Shown here: positions 22,194 to 34,907 of the stretch, piece after piece | How positions within the stretch are numbered: position 1 is the first letter of the stretch | How the letters are laid out: every line of letters starts with the position of its first letter | DNA from: Amphirosellinia nigrospora | Lineage: Eukaryota; Ascomycota; Sordariomycetes; Xylariales; Xylariaceae | Assembly: GCA_004123355.1 (NCBI GenBank) | Contig: SCHM01000004.1 | Coordinates: 992,001-1,056,000 of the forward strand | Direction: 5' to 3' | Length of the DNA: 64,000 nt | The notes under the pieces: generated by a model | Seen by the model: the letters and a program-made list of their open reading frames with translations, nothing else | Database searches by the model: none | What the model was told of the DNA's origin: nothing | Made by a program: the position numbers and the translations under genes

Positions 22194-24213
22194 TTTGACT
22201 ATTCAGCAATAAGTCTGCAAGGGAGTTATGCTAATTGGTGGCGACGACACGGTCCCTCACTCACTTTCATAGGGCATTCTCTCGGCATGGGACTTGGGGC
22301 ATTATATATACATTCAGCTTCCTACTAATACCTTGCGATAGTCGAAGCTATCAACCGGCCACAGATCTCAGCCAATCTCCGTTCTTCGAAATCAGCTTAG
22401 CCGCGAACTGGGGCATTACGTGGACCCAGCGATTCACGACAACGCTGACTGGCCAATTGATATTGGCCCAAGATTTTCGGAGAGTTTCCTACAACATGTG
22501 GCACGACTTCATTTAGTTGCGGCTGTCTGGTTGCCTTCCTCCATCTGCCGACACCGCGCCAGATACTAGGATTACGTTTCCCCCCCTGGCCAATGCATCT
22601 GATATTGTATATTTCCTGGCGGCGAAAGAGGCAATCTCTAGCTTTCGTGTGTGTATCTAAGTGTCTATGGCCCCATACGATTTGGAGCTCTTATAGGGTG
22701 CGCGGCTGAATTGCCGGAACCGTGGATATGGTATTTAACCCAGATTGGCCGTTGCGCTGATCACTCTCGGTAGCGCTTGATATCACGACCTTTATCTCCC
22801 CTCGTTAGGTAAGTGCTCTAGACCATACTTGCCTTGGATGTTTGCCGAGCCGATCGTATACTGATGGATTGCGGGGTTTTTCCGGGTGATGGTATAGCGA
22901 TAGGGAATGCGTTGTAACATTTGCCTTGATCTAATAGTAATTCAAAGGCATTGAAACTTAGATTCTGGAAGGTTGTTTTGCGTGTGTATCTGTTACTAGA
23001 AGATTGATTGATTGGGTCGCCTAGAGAGGCTTATGGTTGGCCAAACTTGTAACAATGCTGAAAAAATGGATGGAAAAAGATCTAATCAATTTAAAATCCT
23101 CGCTGCATACTTTAGTAACGCAACATCAAATTGCTAGTTCTAAAATAGGAAAATAATATCTTAGATGCTCCCAAAATCGCACCCTCGGTAGCTACTAACT
23201 ATCAATAATAGGGGCTTCCATGTCTAAAAATTAGAAGGTCGTAAATAGCTTGGAGATTTACGAGCCTCGGTACAAGCAGTCCCATTATTAGTCGACTGCT
23301 TGCTCATGTATCAAAGAGGAATGCGATACTAGACGAAACAAAAAGCGTAAATAAACCCCGAAAAACTGACCAGATCTATAATACGACTAGCTGCGTAAAG
23401 TAGACGTCGTTTTGTCAAAAGGCGTCAACTCAAATTATTCTGGAATTGATATAATTTCAATATTGTAAAAATGGTCTTGAGTTCGAGGGCTTGGAGGGGG
23501 GGTCATATTATGATAGTTGACTATGGAGCTAGGGGGTGCCATGGGGATCTACTGTATCTATTTTCGCATCTCTAGGCAGGAGATTTCTAGACATTCCATA
23601 TTAAAATAAGCCTTGTATCTACCTACTCCCATAGCCTCGTGCTGATTTCTATAGCTTCATGAGCTTGTGTCACAGGAGTCTGACTTGTCTCGGTTCTCTG
23701 TACAGGCTTTTCGGTGTGGGCTTCGAGACTCATACGATTCATGGAAAGCCTGTAGTTTGAGCTTGGGACCTAAATCTGTGTGACAAGCATTACGGACAGG
23801 GGAAGGGCGAGTATTGAAATATATATATGCTACCGTAAACCATTCAGTAGGTAGCAAAAGGTTGTTCGCGATAGGAATTATAAGGAGTGCTTAGAATATT
23901 AGTTAGCAAGGGGGCCCTACCTACCTCCTAGGTATAGCATGCATGGGACTTATGCCTCTATAGAGACTTCTAGAAAGATTTACCTGACTAAATCCTATAT
24001 TTAACATGGGATCAGTAGACCTCGCCGTAATATTCTTGAAGTCGGAGCAATCTGTATGATTATTCGTATAATTAAGGATAGTATAGGTATTTATTTAATT
24101 ATAACAACTCCATGCATTAAAAAGGACCGTTCCCATTCTCTGAACACACATAAGCTGACTATCCCGCCACGCTCCCAGCCGAAGCTCCAAACGTCCGTGA
24201 GAACGCGCGGGGC
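22194..24213. other. Gene-poor region with dispersed repeat copy A
   Basis: About 2 kb upstream of the dioxygenase. The first 600 bp probably include its promoter. No gene seen. Copy A of the dispersed repeat (listed separately) lies at 23.48-23.82 kb. Confidence 0.55.
23475..23815 (+). repeat. Dispersed repeat, copy A
   Basis: Aligns by eye with copies B and C. Shared landmarks in order: GGGCTTGGA, GCCATG, ATCTAC/CTATCT, CAGGA, GCCT-GTATCTA, CTTGTGTCACAGGAGTCTG, TGTCTCGGT, TTTTCGGT, GAGACT, and TGTGTGAC. I judge identity at roughly 65-75 percent over about 300 bp. No coding frame is preserved across the copies. Confidence 0.6.
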
Positions 24214-24553
24214 TTAGACGCAGTAAGGTAGGTTGTTGATGGGCTTGCACTTTGTTCCCTTGGGGCAGACACCGGCGTCCTAGTAGACGAGAGATGGCCA
24301 ATGTTAGCTTCGGTATGTTATCAATATAGGGGAAAGGGGGCGACGTGGATAGGCATGGGGAATAGCTTTTATAAACGTGCGGGGGGTCACGAACCAGGAA
24401 TGTTCCGTCGACGTTGCAGACGAGCCAGCCCGAGTGATCAGGCTTGCACACGTAGGAGGGAGGCGTGCACTGAGGGCCGCCGGCGCGAGCATCCAAGCCG
24501 GTCGAGGCAGCTAGGGCCGTAGCGACGAGGGCGGCGAAAGCGAAGGACTTCAT
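24214..24553 (-). CDS. Small secreted six-cysteine protein, effector-like
   Basis: A two-exon gene, 24553-24395 and 24279-24214 (GTTCGT...CTAG intron), encoding 74 residues. Residues 1-16 (MKSFAFAALVATALAA) form a signal peptide. The mature part has six cysteines in QC, VC, VC, VC, KC and YC contexts (QCTPPSYVC, WLVCNVDG, GVCPKGTKC, LPYCV), enough for three disulphides. Without splicing, a longer frame would run on to 24095 but lose the last three cysteines, so I prefer the spliced form. The size, signal peptide and cysteine pattern resemble fungal secreted effector or antimicrobial-like proteins; no function can be assigned. Confidence 0.75.
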
Positions 24554-25830
24554 TGTTCGTTTTGGTTGGGAAAGTAGTAAGGGATGTTTTGTTTGTTTGG
24601 TGTTTTAAGATTGAGCTGCTGGGCTGTCAAGATATGTCGATGTGTGATGTTGTGATGAGAACGAGGGATGTTGTGATCTGTAAACCGGCGAGGAGCTCGG
24701 CACTTTATACTCGACAAGAAAACCTACTAAGCTCACGTCAATATGCCCATATCGATCCAAAATCAATTGTCCGTAGGACTTCACTTTTCGACCTCTTCAT
24801 GGCGTGAGACTAGATGCACGCTGTTCTGCCACGAGCCATGTCGGCGTTCGTTCAGCTTTGGGATGTTGCGTTAGACTAAGACAATTCGCCGAATCATCCT
24901 GATCGACCTGTCAGCCTCAATTACGATGTTGGCGCTCTAGGATTGCCCAGAACTCGTAATGATCAGAGCTAGGCTTTTTGCTCTCAGCCGTCGCCCACTA
25001 GCGTTGTGGGATACGTGTCACCCGATTTAGTTAGTAAGAAATACGAAGCCCGAGCATCAGCTCACGAGTAGCCGGTCCCATCGACGGCGACATTAGAGAG
25101 AGTTATCCGGCATCACTCGTAATCTCCAAATAGAACTTGATACGAATCCACGTGAGATTCCGAAATGCGTCTATTATTCTCAAGTCATGTGTCTACAGAG
25201 TAGTTCCCCGCAACAGCACCGTTGCCGTCAGCCTTACCTATATCACTAACCGGCCGGCACTGGAGTACGTAATAGTGTATGATGACCGCATATCCTATCG
25301 CGATACTTCGCCGATATGGCTGTGCATTAGGATTACGGTCCGTAGGACTATAAGCCTACAGTAGCCCTTGGTAGCGAATCACGGTTCCTGGAAGCGTTGG
25401 CTAGTATGACGTGGATGGCCTAGAAGACCCTCAACTCAATAGAAATCAGAAGACTGTGGTCAGATAAAGCTGACAAGGACGAAATCCGGTCTGAGCGGGT
25501 AGGATACTGATGGTATTGGCAGGCGTGTTCGACAATTTGTTTTGGTAGCGTATTCTTTTCTCCCGGACTTTCTCTCGCCTCCAAAATAGGAGAATCCGAA
25601 TCTGAGAACCTTATTAGAAGTAATGTATCGATATCTAACTGACTAGCCGATATGCAATAATTAGCATCCAAATATCGTGTAATGTCCGTGTCCTATAGCC
25701 TCTAGCTAAAGCTCGATCCCTTGTTGCAATACTGGACCCATTAGGATGCCGTTGTTAAAGTCCCACAGCCCATTCTCTGGCATAAACGAGGAGGGCAAAA
25801 GTCCACTGCCATGTTATCAAAAGGCTCAGC
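24554..25830. other. Intergenic region
   Basis: About 1.3 kb between the small secreted protein (its promoter side) and the 3' end of the EED gene. No recognisable gene or repeat. Confidence 0.5.
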
Positions 25831-27845
25831 TTATTGTACTTCGCTCGTGATGTCTTTCCTGGCCCAGCGTTGTAAGACTATAGCAAGGTTCTTGCTTCCT
25901 ACAACGACACACCAATCACCCTGAGCGCTCCAAGCAACTTGGCGACCAACAAAGTCCTTAACAGTGATGTTGCTTTGTGCGTGGGCTTTCACAGGTTCCT
26001 CCACACGAGTCAAGTCATACTTGCCTTCCCAAGATTCGAGTGTTTCTTGGCCGTAGTCAACGTTAACGTCAACATGAGTTTCAGCATCTACGCTGCCCGT
26101 GCGGCCTGAGAAAACCGAATCCCTATCGCTTGCAGCGTCTTTGAGTTTGTGGACGGTATCCCCTTTATGTCTGTGTTGAATTGGCACTAACCACCCTGGG
26201 CGATGAACAGGTTGCAATCGATCCCGAGCTGGATCTTTTAGATCATTGATGAATTCATGGTAACCCACCAAACGTGCCAGATCCCAGAAGAAAATAGACG
26301 AGTGGGCATTGCCAAAAGCAAGGACTGGGTGTTTTCCTTCATGATGATAGAGCTTGAAACGAAGGTAGAATTGATGACCACAGTTGGGGTATAGAACTGA
26401 AGTAGTCGAGTATATTGTGGCGGGCATGATGAAGCTGTCACTGGCGCAAACGCTGATCGAGTTAACCGTTCTGGATCGCTTGTCGTCGGGGCTTCACTCG
26501 CACTGGGAGGTGGATCCTTAGATGAGAAACCCTCAACACGCCAAAGCACAATAATGTCTTCGTAGCACGCTCGAGATAGGATGAGATCACCGAAGAAAGC
26601 AACACTGTACAAGAAGTCAGTCATGTTCATAGTAGACCCTACCATAGTAAGACGTACCAGTCGACGATGCCACTGTGCACCTCAGAGGTAAAGAAATGGG
26701 GGTAATGAACTGCAAGCGGCATTGGTGGGTTTCCCATTTGCTTTGGAGGTAGATCAGGCAAAGTCCACTATTAATCATTAGACGGATATCAAGGTCGCCA
26801 CGATCCAGTCATACATACCAAGCACACAACGTTGTCATGACCCGCTGAGAGCACGTATCTGCCAGTGCTATGGAAAGCCTGAAAGCCATCAGTCATACTA
26901 AGACGGAAACCAAACTTTAATAGCCACGGAACCTACCACTGTTAAAAGATGCGCTGTATGACCCTCGCCTGCAAGTACACATACACATGGTTGCTTCTCC
27001 CATGTAGGGTCGAGGCTCCATATGCGAATAGTGGTGTCGTCTGATGCCGATGCAATCAAAGAACTATCTGTAGGACATGTGGCGAGATCATTGATTTCCT
27101 ACGCATCAATAAATTCGACTGTCCAGCTCATTTTCCAGAATTTGTGAACTTACACCTCCATGCCCCTCAAGCGCCTAAGCGTGGTTTCGCGTTTTGTTAG
27201 CGCAGCTAATGCTAGTTTCGTTAAAGGTCATGGCCTACCTTTACCAACGTGCCTTTTACGACGTCGTACACCTTGATCAGGGCATCGCGGCCAGCAACAC
27301 ATAACCAAGGCGCTTCCGTCTCCGGGTCCTTGGACCAGGTGCAGCTGCAATTCAATGCGTCTTCCTACCGAGAGTTACTAAAACGGCAAAGCAAAGGGAC
27401 TCTTGGATACCTACATCATCATCTCTAAATAATTGGACGAGCTCGTATGGGGGTTGATCTTGTTCGAGAGTCTATATATAACGACCTAACAAGGGTTAGA
27501 TTTGCGGTTCGCGAAAGGGCGCATGGAGGAACGAACGTGTTTCTTACTGACTGCAGCAAACACGGGATCATGTGTATCATCTGCGTACGGGTAAAACTTG
27601 ACATCAAAGAACTCTGTCGCTATAATTTAGCATATTTAGCCTCTCAATCAACATGGCGCCTACATACCTGTGTCTTGATCATCCGCTGACAAGTATTGAA
27701 AATCATCCTTAAAAGCCAGGAGGCGGTCGTCAGCCAAGAACTCAAAGGGCCAATAAGTTAAATAGCACAGGTAGCTCACCTCAAAGCCTATCGAGGCTCT
27801 AAGTCGGGGCAAGTCCCACTCATCATGGTTGACAGTTGACGGCAT
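25831..27845 (-). CDS. EED/ESC-like WD40 subunit of Polycomb repressive complex 2 (two frameshifts)
   Basis: EED binds trimethylated H3K27 and stimulates the PRC2 methyltransferase that silences fungal facultative heterochromatin. Nine exons fit: 27845-27668, 27613-27537, 27485-27415, 27364-27239, 27174-27154, 27098-26937, 26878-26819, 26767-26658 and 26604-25831. Landmarks are FAAVSKKHVVIYR, CTWSKDPET, GHGGEINDLATCP, SASDDTTIRIWSLD, FHSTGRYVLSAGHDNVV, GIVDW, FFGDLILSR and the C-terminal VAWSAQGDWCVVVG, the EED order of blades. One base is missing near 27469-27472 (between IYR and TLEQDQPP) and one in the run at 26386-26389 (YTPNCGHQFY). With both added the protein is about 526 residues. Exon 5 is only 21 nt. 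An alternative 39-nt intron inside exon 1 would also keep frame but is very short. Confidence 0.88.
27154..27174 (-). other. 21-nt micro-exon of the EED gene
   Basis: Flanked by CGCTTAG and GTAAGT splice signals, it encodes just ALEGHGG, the start of a WD40 blade, and joins in phase 0 on both sides. Confidence 0.7.
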
Positions 27846-29059
27846 AGCGATTATGCTTAGCCCTCGCTGTTGCGACGATGTTGCAAGGGTAGCCGTAACT
27901 TAGGTACCTACAGATATGAGGCGGCTTCAAAGTTAGGCAGACTCTTATGATGATTCAATGAAGCTCGAGACAGGCAAGAGTGATAAGGTTTGTAAACAAC
28001 GTTTCGCTTCGTGCAAGTCAGACTGGTGGTGTTGATCAATTGTACTCTAATGAGGTTGTGGGACTGCTATGCCAATTCCCTTATCCTTATCCTGCAGTTG
28101 AAAAGGGATTCCTAGCCCCATATCAATGGTCGGTTGATGGGTAGCGGGAAAAAAACTCAGGATTGCAGCACACGAGGCGGCGTGATGGGAGGGAGCAAGG
28201 CGTTACCGTAACGGTGCGCAAGTGCAAACACAGCAACCCAAACAACGATAACGCAATGACTAAGCCTGTTGCAGCATTCCAACTGCTGAGATGTGTGGCG
28301 ACACCTGACAAACTTGCTCATGGCTGAAGGTAGGCCCGTTGGCAGCTGTTCAGTTAAACGCGACAGCTCCTGGCTTCCAGGTACATGTAGTGAGCTTCAG
28401 CTTCCTTGTCTGCTAGAATTAAAAGTTCAATTCTGATTTCAACATTGAACTTATACAACTATTTGATTTTACATAATAGCGTAGCTTACTTAATTTCTCA
28501 CCTACCTAGCATTATTGAAGGAGGCATCAATTTATTTTAAATTTCTAAATTCTACAATACACAAGTCAACTCGGAATCTCGAGGTTACATAGTAATAAAA
28601 TCCATGTCTACCCTTGAGGTATAGCTTGAATTTCCTCAAGAAATAACAATGCTATCTACATCTACAGCTTTGACGTGTGGCCTTTGAATCATAATCGTGG
28701 TCTGAGGCGTTGTATAGTCATCTGCTATGATCGTAGAGGTCTCGCCCGAATAGTACCAGCTTTGAACCATGCTTATTACAACAATGAGAAGTAATGTTAG
28801 CTTTGCGAACCTCATAAAAGCTTATAATATGTAAGAAACGATGTGAACCTAAATCTATAACTTATGAGTACACGAAATAACAGAGCCCAGTTAATGACAT
28901 TGGAATACTTGTCGCAACTCACATTCTCAGCCGTCTGTTCAGATTTCAATTTACTAGTTGCGAGTCAAATGTACTACTACATAATAGAACTCATTAAGTA
29001 GTAGCTTATCAGCAAGATCCTACGCGAATTGGAACTCACTTGCCCTAAAAGCCTGGCCA

Positions 29060-29400
29060 GCGCGATGTGTAGCAAGGGCTCGTATAGAGGGCTTGTAATG
29101 CACCAATTTAGCTAATAAATGACTACGAAGCCAAAGGCGCCATGAGGATCTATCTTTCTACATTCATATGCAGGAAGATTATATGCCTTTTATATTCCAA
29201 CAGCCTCATATCCATTCTTATAGCTTCGCGGACCTCCGTCGATCCGTGATTCCGGAGTCCGACCTATCTGGGTGCTCGTCATCGGCCCTCGGTGAAGCTT
29301 TAAGACTCTTGAGGTTCATGCGACTCCGTCAGCCTCGTATTTTGAGTCTGTCAAATTAGATCCGCGTGACGTGGTGCCCTCAGGCCGAAAAGCAATATAG
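29060..29400 (+). repeat. Dispersed repeat, copy B
   Basis: Collinear with copy C (30.14 kb) and copy A (23.48 kb). Matching blocks include GATGT-GCAAGGGCT, GCCATGAGGATCTATCTTTCTA, AGCCTCATATC, GGAGTCCGACCTATCTGGG, TTCATGCGACTCCGTCAGCCT, and GATCCGCGTGACG. A similarity tail may run to about 29540 (TAGCCAACG...AAGGTTATAT). Confidence 0.65.
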
Positions 29401-30142
29401 TTCTATAGCGAGTGTCACCATCGTCTTATAGAGTAGAAGTGTACTTAAAATTAATATCTTAGGTAAGAAACTAAAAGACATCAACCGTCTCCTATTTTAG
29501 GCCACGCACGACCTCAGCCAACGAGCAAGGTTATATTATAATCTATTTCAGATAATCACATAGTTCGATTTGTTTCCGATAATACCACCTTGTTGTCTTG
29601 ACAGGTAATTCATTATGCACTAAACATATGCACGAGCCTTTGTCTCATTCAATTGTTGGCGTTATGTTTCAAGTCCTAAGTATTTAAAGGTTATCAGGCA
29701 CATCGAGGTGGATGTAAGATTAATAGCGTAATTGATTATTGTCAGCTCATTTTAGTAGTAGTATATGATAGCTTATTTAAGATGATCTTAGTACTTTACC
29801 AAAGCTTCCCTCTAAATATTATCTCCTCAAGCTAGATCAGCAGCGCCTATCACACGGTTAGGGCGTAAGATCCACAAAACCCGAGAAGCAGGCTTAGCCA
29901 TCGAGGCTAAGAAATGCAGCTGGAAATAGGGCTAGAGATCACGAGGGCCTAGTCAACTATGAAGAAGCTCAAAAGGCGTCTAGTTAAGTACAACCTGAAG
30001 TTTATAAAAAATTTAAGATACCAAGAGCATATGGTTATCTAAAAGCCCTATGACTCTTGAAGGCATTGCTTTGTTCCGGGGTGTAGGAGTTTTCAACTCA
30101 TGTCTCACTTCACGCTAAGCTTCCTAGAAACTTGCCAATGTT

Positions 30143-30480
30143 AAAGATGTAACAAAGGCTTGGCAAGGGCTTGGAGACAGATTCAAATTTACTGATAATC
30201 AGCTACACTGCCAAATGTGCCATGAATATACATCTTCTCTATCTCTAAACAGGACGATTCCACGCCTTTCATGCTCAAAATAGCCTCGTATCTATCATTC
30301 AACCTCGCGGATCTCTGCAGACTTGTGCCACCGGAGTCTGTATGTCTCGGTGATCTACCTCAGTTTTCGGTAAAGCACTGAGATTCGCGAGACTTTTGCG
30401 ACTCAGTCAGCCTAGTAAGGTAGTAAAATGCGAGATCCGTGCGACAGTGAGCGCTATCAAAGTGGCCTTTTCAGATAGTC
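30143..30480 (+). repeat. Dispersed repeat, copy C
   Basis: Collinear with copy B at an offset of about 1083 bp and with copy A. Matching blocks include GATGTAACAAAGGCTTGG, GCCATGAATATACATCTTC, TAGCCTCGTATCTATC, CCGGAGTCTGTATGTCTCGG, TTTTGCGACTCAGTCAGCCT and GATCCGTGCGAC. The tail may extend to about 30620. Confidence 0.65.
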
Positions 30481-33400
30481 GTAGAACCTCCAGGTAGCAG
30501 TATCTAGATGTCAGATTAGGTCTGTTAACAACCCCAAGATAATTCATCTGAGAGGTTGCTAGTACTCACTTCAACTAAACCCTAGCCAACGTTGGTAATA
30601 ACCTTATATACGTCAAATCAGGAAGATTATACGCGCTATCTACCAATAGTCCTTCGACTTGCTAATATAACTTAATCAAGTAGATATAGTAAACATGTCT
30701 GCATCAACGAGTGAGTTGGTAGAATGCGTGATCGCCAAGCACCGATCGAATGTCTTACACAACATTTAGCGTGCTATATCCGGGTAATATAGAATACTCT
30801 TATAACATTCAGAAATATATGAAACAGTAAAGTCGAGCACTTGACTGCCTGCAGCTCACTTACGCGTACTGCACCATAAAGTTTCATGATAACTAGATTG
30901 TCAACAGAATCGTGCGTGCCAAGCATCTCAATTCCTATTGTATGCCTACGGCCTTACAGGTCTCCTCGGCAGTAAAGACCCCATAACTACACTATTTAGA
31001 GTGGCCTATACCGGCGTCGACTGTGATAGTAAAGCTATAAGATAAAGAAGGATGCCCTTAACTGCCGAAACCCGAATGCTAAACGCGCATAATCATTCAC
31101 TTGCAGATGTATTGCGTCGTCAGGTGAATTGGTTCGCAAAGATTATGAAAGTGAAAAGCGGAGCAGTCTCAAAATGTTGTCACGCATTTGTGCTCTTGAG
31201 GCTCCAAACCCCCACTTTAGCCGGACATTCTGTCAAACACGAATATGCAGGTAAGATTGGCGAGTTGGGGAGCATCGGGAGCTCTGGCCTTGTATCACTA
31301 AGTAGCTCTTCGACCTTAGCTGTAGGTATTATTTGCCGGATCTGTCGGCTCGAAATTACTTCAACCCCGCGTATCAATATATGACCCATATAGTGTTAGG
31401 TTTCGTACCAAGGCTTATCTTGGGAGACATTGCTCTTAGAAAGCTAAAAAGGAGTCGATCTCTACAGACAGTTAAGGCAGTAGACATGCCATATTCGCAG
31501 CCAAGGAAAATTGAGAACAAGTGTCCATATGACAAGACAGTCTAGAACAATTCTCGGTCATGGTTTAGAGCAAACTTGTTTCCCAACGAAAAGATATGTA
31601 TGAAGCAATAACATGTACAAATTAGTCTCTCTGATATTTAACACAATGATACTGTTGACTAGCAATAAGCCATTAATATAGATATGTGACTTTCGGATAC
31701 TAGCCTAGATCCAGTACATCACTAGACACATATAGGGTCCGGCAGGTTTCCTGTGCTTTTAAATCTCATCATCGCGTTTTAATGTCACTGAATATATAAT
31801 GCACAAGATAGCTTTAATAACAAAGGATTATTTCGCTAGGGTTATGATCACTAGACTTGCGTGTACAGCGAGGATGGTGATGTTACTTGATAGGGACTTT
31901 GATGGTACAATACTATAGCTCTCTCACCATTGACATTCCAACTCATCCCGTGCCCCTATCGCCTCAGCCCACCAAGCCATGCAAAAGAATCGCCAGTGAT
32001 GGAGCAGACGGTCCTACACTTCTCTTCATGACATTTTTTTAGCTCGCTTATCTTAAGGCCCCGGAATAACGAACATATGTTAAGTCGATATGTTGTGCCC
32101 TGATGGCGAGTAGTTTCCGGCTACGAATGGATACTTGCTCATGTGCCCAACATCCAAGTGCCAAGATCCTCCTCCGGTTGAAGCTGCCGAGTAGCGGGAG
32201 TGTCCAGAGCCAATAGGTCAAGCATTATCAGGATTAAATCAGGCTTCAGTCCATGTGTGTATGCCTATTCTTTCACTTCTGCATTCGGTGTTCTGCCGAA
32301 GCTAGCTGAAAACGAGGGTCCGCACTGTTAGGAGTGTAGAGTCCATGGTACTTCGACAGATACTTGCGGGAAAGTACCTAGCTAATGAAGGAACTTCGTA
32401 GCCGCAATTAGCGCCTCTGGTAAATACGGCACCCCAATCCATGTAGGTCGATGTCAACATGTAAAATGGATGGGTGTGTACGGAAATGCACGAGATCAGG
32501 TCCTGAGGGCAGGCTAGCACTCGTCACACGCGCTTGGTTAGGAAGACAAAATGGCGTATTCCCAAGCCACCCCTATGTGACATCACACTTACAGGCCCTG
32601 ATCTACACACACTCCCGTATCTACATCCCAGCATCGGGAGTGAATGAATCACAACCATACATCCGACGTGTCGCATTGCAGGGAGAACATCCATGCTACA
32701 TATTACATGTCACATTTGGAGCACTAGCGAAGATATCGGCGCAAGCATAGCCGTCTTAGTATTGACAAGCGAAGGGAACCGACACACTTCTTAGTAGAGT
32801 ACTTAATTTTATGATTGTATACCTGTGCCCATAGCAGCATCAAGATAGTCAGACGTAAAATATCTCCGTATCACATACGCTCATTACGGTTCTCGATATA
32901 CCAAACTAAGAGGTTGAATAACTATAGGTTCGGTGCAGATATCAGAAGGGGTGTTCAAATCTTACCGGTCAGCGGTGGAAAAGGCACTGGCCGTGTTTTA
33001 AGCCCCAATAACGACCTGGCTAGCAAGACCGGAATGAGCAACGCCAGTATACTCTGTCTATATTATTGTTAAAATTATTGCATGAAAAACCTGTATTGTG
33101 AAGCAAAATACAGACAAGCCTCGTAAAGCAGCCAAACCTCTGTATCACAACGTTGGTGTTCTATATTGATCTTTTGCATTCATTCATAATTCTTGATACA
33201 TGGCACGATACTCATTAAAGGCCTATAGGAGAACTTTCACTGACATGAGCGTTTCTATCTGCATTATCTACTTACTACATGGGGCTTTGAGCTCGTCTTT
33301 AGCAATCGTGTAACGAGGTAGCCATTGTCTTAGGCTATTGTGAAAGTCCCTGCCACCCCTTCGGTACTCTATGATCCCAAGTTATTCTTTTCATACGACA

Positions 33401-34907
33401 ACTGTCTCTGTTTCTACACAAATATAATCCTAAATCATATCTCTTATGCACTTGATATGAAATTCGGCGGCATACATCTTGCTGTTTAAGGGAGTTCTGG
33501 GCTGTAGGCTAATGGATCGTCGAAGTTATCCAGATTAGTCTGGAGCGCAAGAATTGAAAGGTCGGGGAAAACGCGTTCGGGGCTAAAACACTAACCCTCG
33601 CATCCTCAACAGAGTTTCTAAGTGAGTTATACAACGCGAGACGCAAGTGAACGATAAAGCCTGACTGGGAGTAGTGCGAATTTCCAATCCAGAGAGTTCT
33701 CTCAGCTCTATTAACGCGCCACAAAATATACTACTAGAAGACTCTTGTCACGATGCGGGGGTTGAAGCCGATATTACGCATATTACGCATAGTCTCATGG
33801 GAGCTGAGTCTAGAGGCGTTTTACGCCACCCATCTTATCATCTTCGCGAAATCCGTTCGCCTCCGGACCAAGCTCTTTTCTCCGCTAGTTCTCCTAATCA
33901 GACGCACCTATCAAAGGTACGCCGTCCAGCAGAAGGGAATATCGATCTTATCAACACAAATAGTCCCAGCACATACGGCCATATTCGGAATCTCAACATC
34001 GCCAACGCCTCATCGGGGTATTTGAGATGCAAAGACTATGAATTGGGCGCCTAGACTTATCTAGTCGCTCTTGAGGACGTATTCTTAGGACTGGACAGGC
34101 GGTGCAAGAAAACGATACTCCTCCTCGCCGTTATACACTCTTTGCCAAGACCTTCGTGCGAGCTACTCATCGTTACAGTATAGAAATCTATCATTGTGCG
34201 ACGGTTCTAATATTTTTAAGGGCTACTCCCAGCACGGCAGTATCAACGATCCACGAAGGTGGCGATAGTGCTGACGAAGTTGTGTGCCTAATATGCTTCA
34301 ATAAGCAACTCAGGAGGTCATCGGGTACCGTATGAGAGCCACTCATATCGCCCCCTAACCGTCCGATCTAATACATTATATGAGGACCTACGATTTATCC
34401 AGTATGATCGGACTGCGAAATTTCATCATGTGGCCTGCATACCACTGTAAGTCAGCTTCGATTATGAGCCTGTCGGCGCGATTGAGACATGTCAAGTCGA
34501 TCGATGACCGGTTGTATAAACTGACGTGGTGAGTGACTACAGCACTGTGCTTTCTATTGATACGCATTGCACTATTCTTTGTTCTGCAAGCTAACACGCC
34601 AATATTTTAGCCAAGCTCAATCCCTCGACCTCATGGTTCTTTCGGTCATGTCTTTGTTTACACTTTTGTATTGTCGTGCTTTTGCTGTGTGTCTAGGCGA
34701 GGTCGTATCGGTACCGGGTCGAATGAGCGGACGCTTTGCCCAAGAAAGGTAGGACCTCCACACCCATCAGCAGGGAGCTGAGTCGGAATAAGGATCCCTC
34801 CGGCCGCATCGGGTGGATAGGATAGGCAGGATCCTGGTCCACTCATTTGACCCGTTGTGATCTGTGTGTGTGAGGAGTTATTCGAACTTCAACGGTCAAA
34901 AACTGCG

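Larger units (their letters stand above)
27846..34907. other. Seven-kilobase gene desert with two dispersed repeat copies
   Basis: Open frames are short and none matches a known family or connects by splicing. The interval holds copies B and C of the dispersed repeat about 1.08 kb apart, AT-rich blocks near 28.4-28.9 and 30.6-31.0 kb, and a perfect period-9 duplication (ATATTACGC) at 33771-33790. The density is well below the rest of the window. It may be old, decayed mobile-element DNA. Confidence 0.6.

Noticed and set aside
33674-34054. 126-codon open frame in the gene desert
   Set aside because: Composition and lack of any family resemblance or splice context suggest chance.
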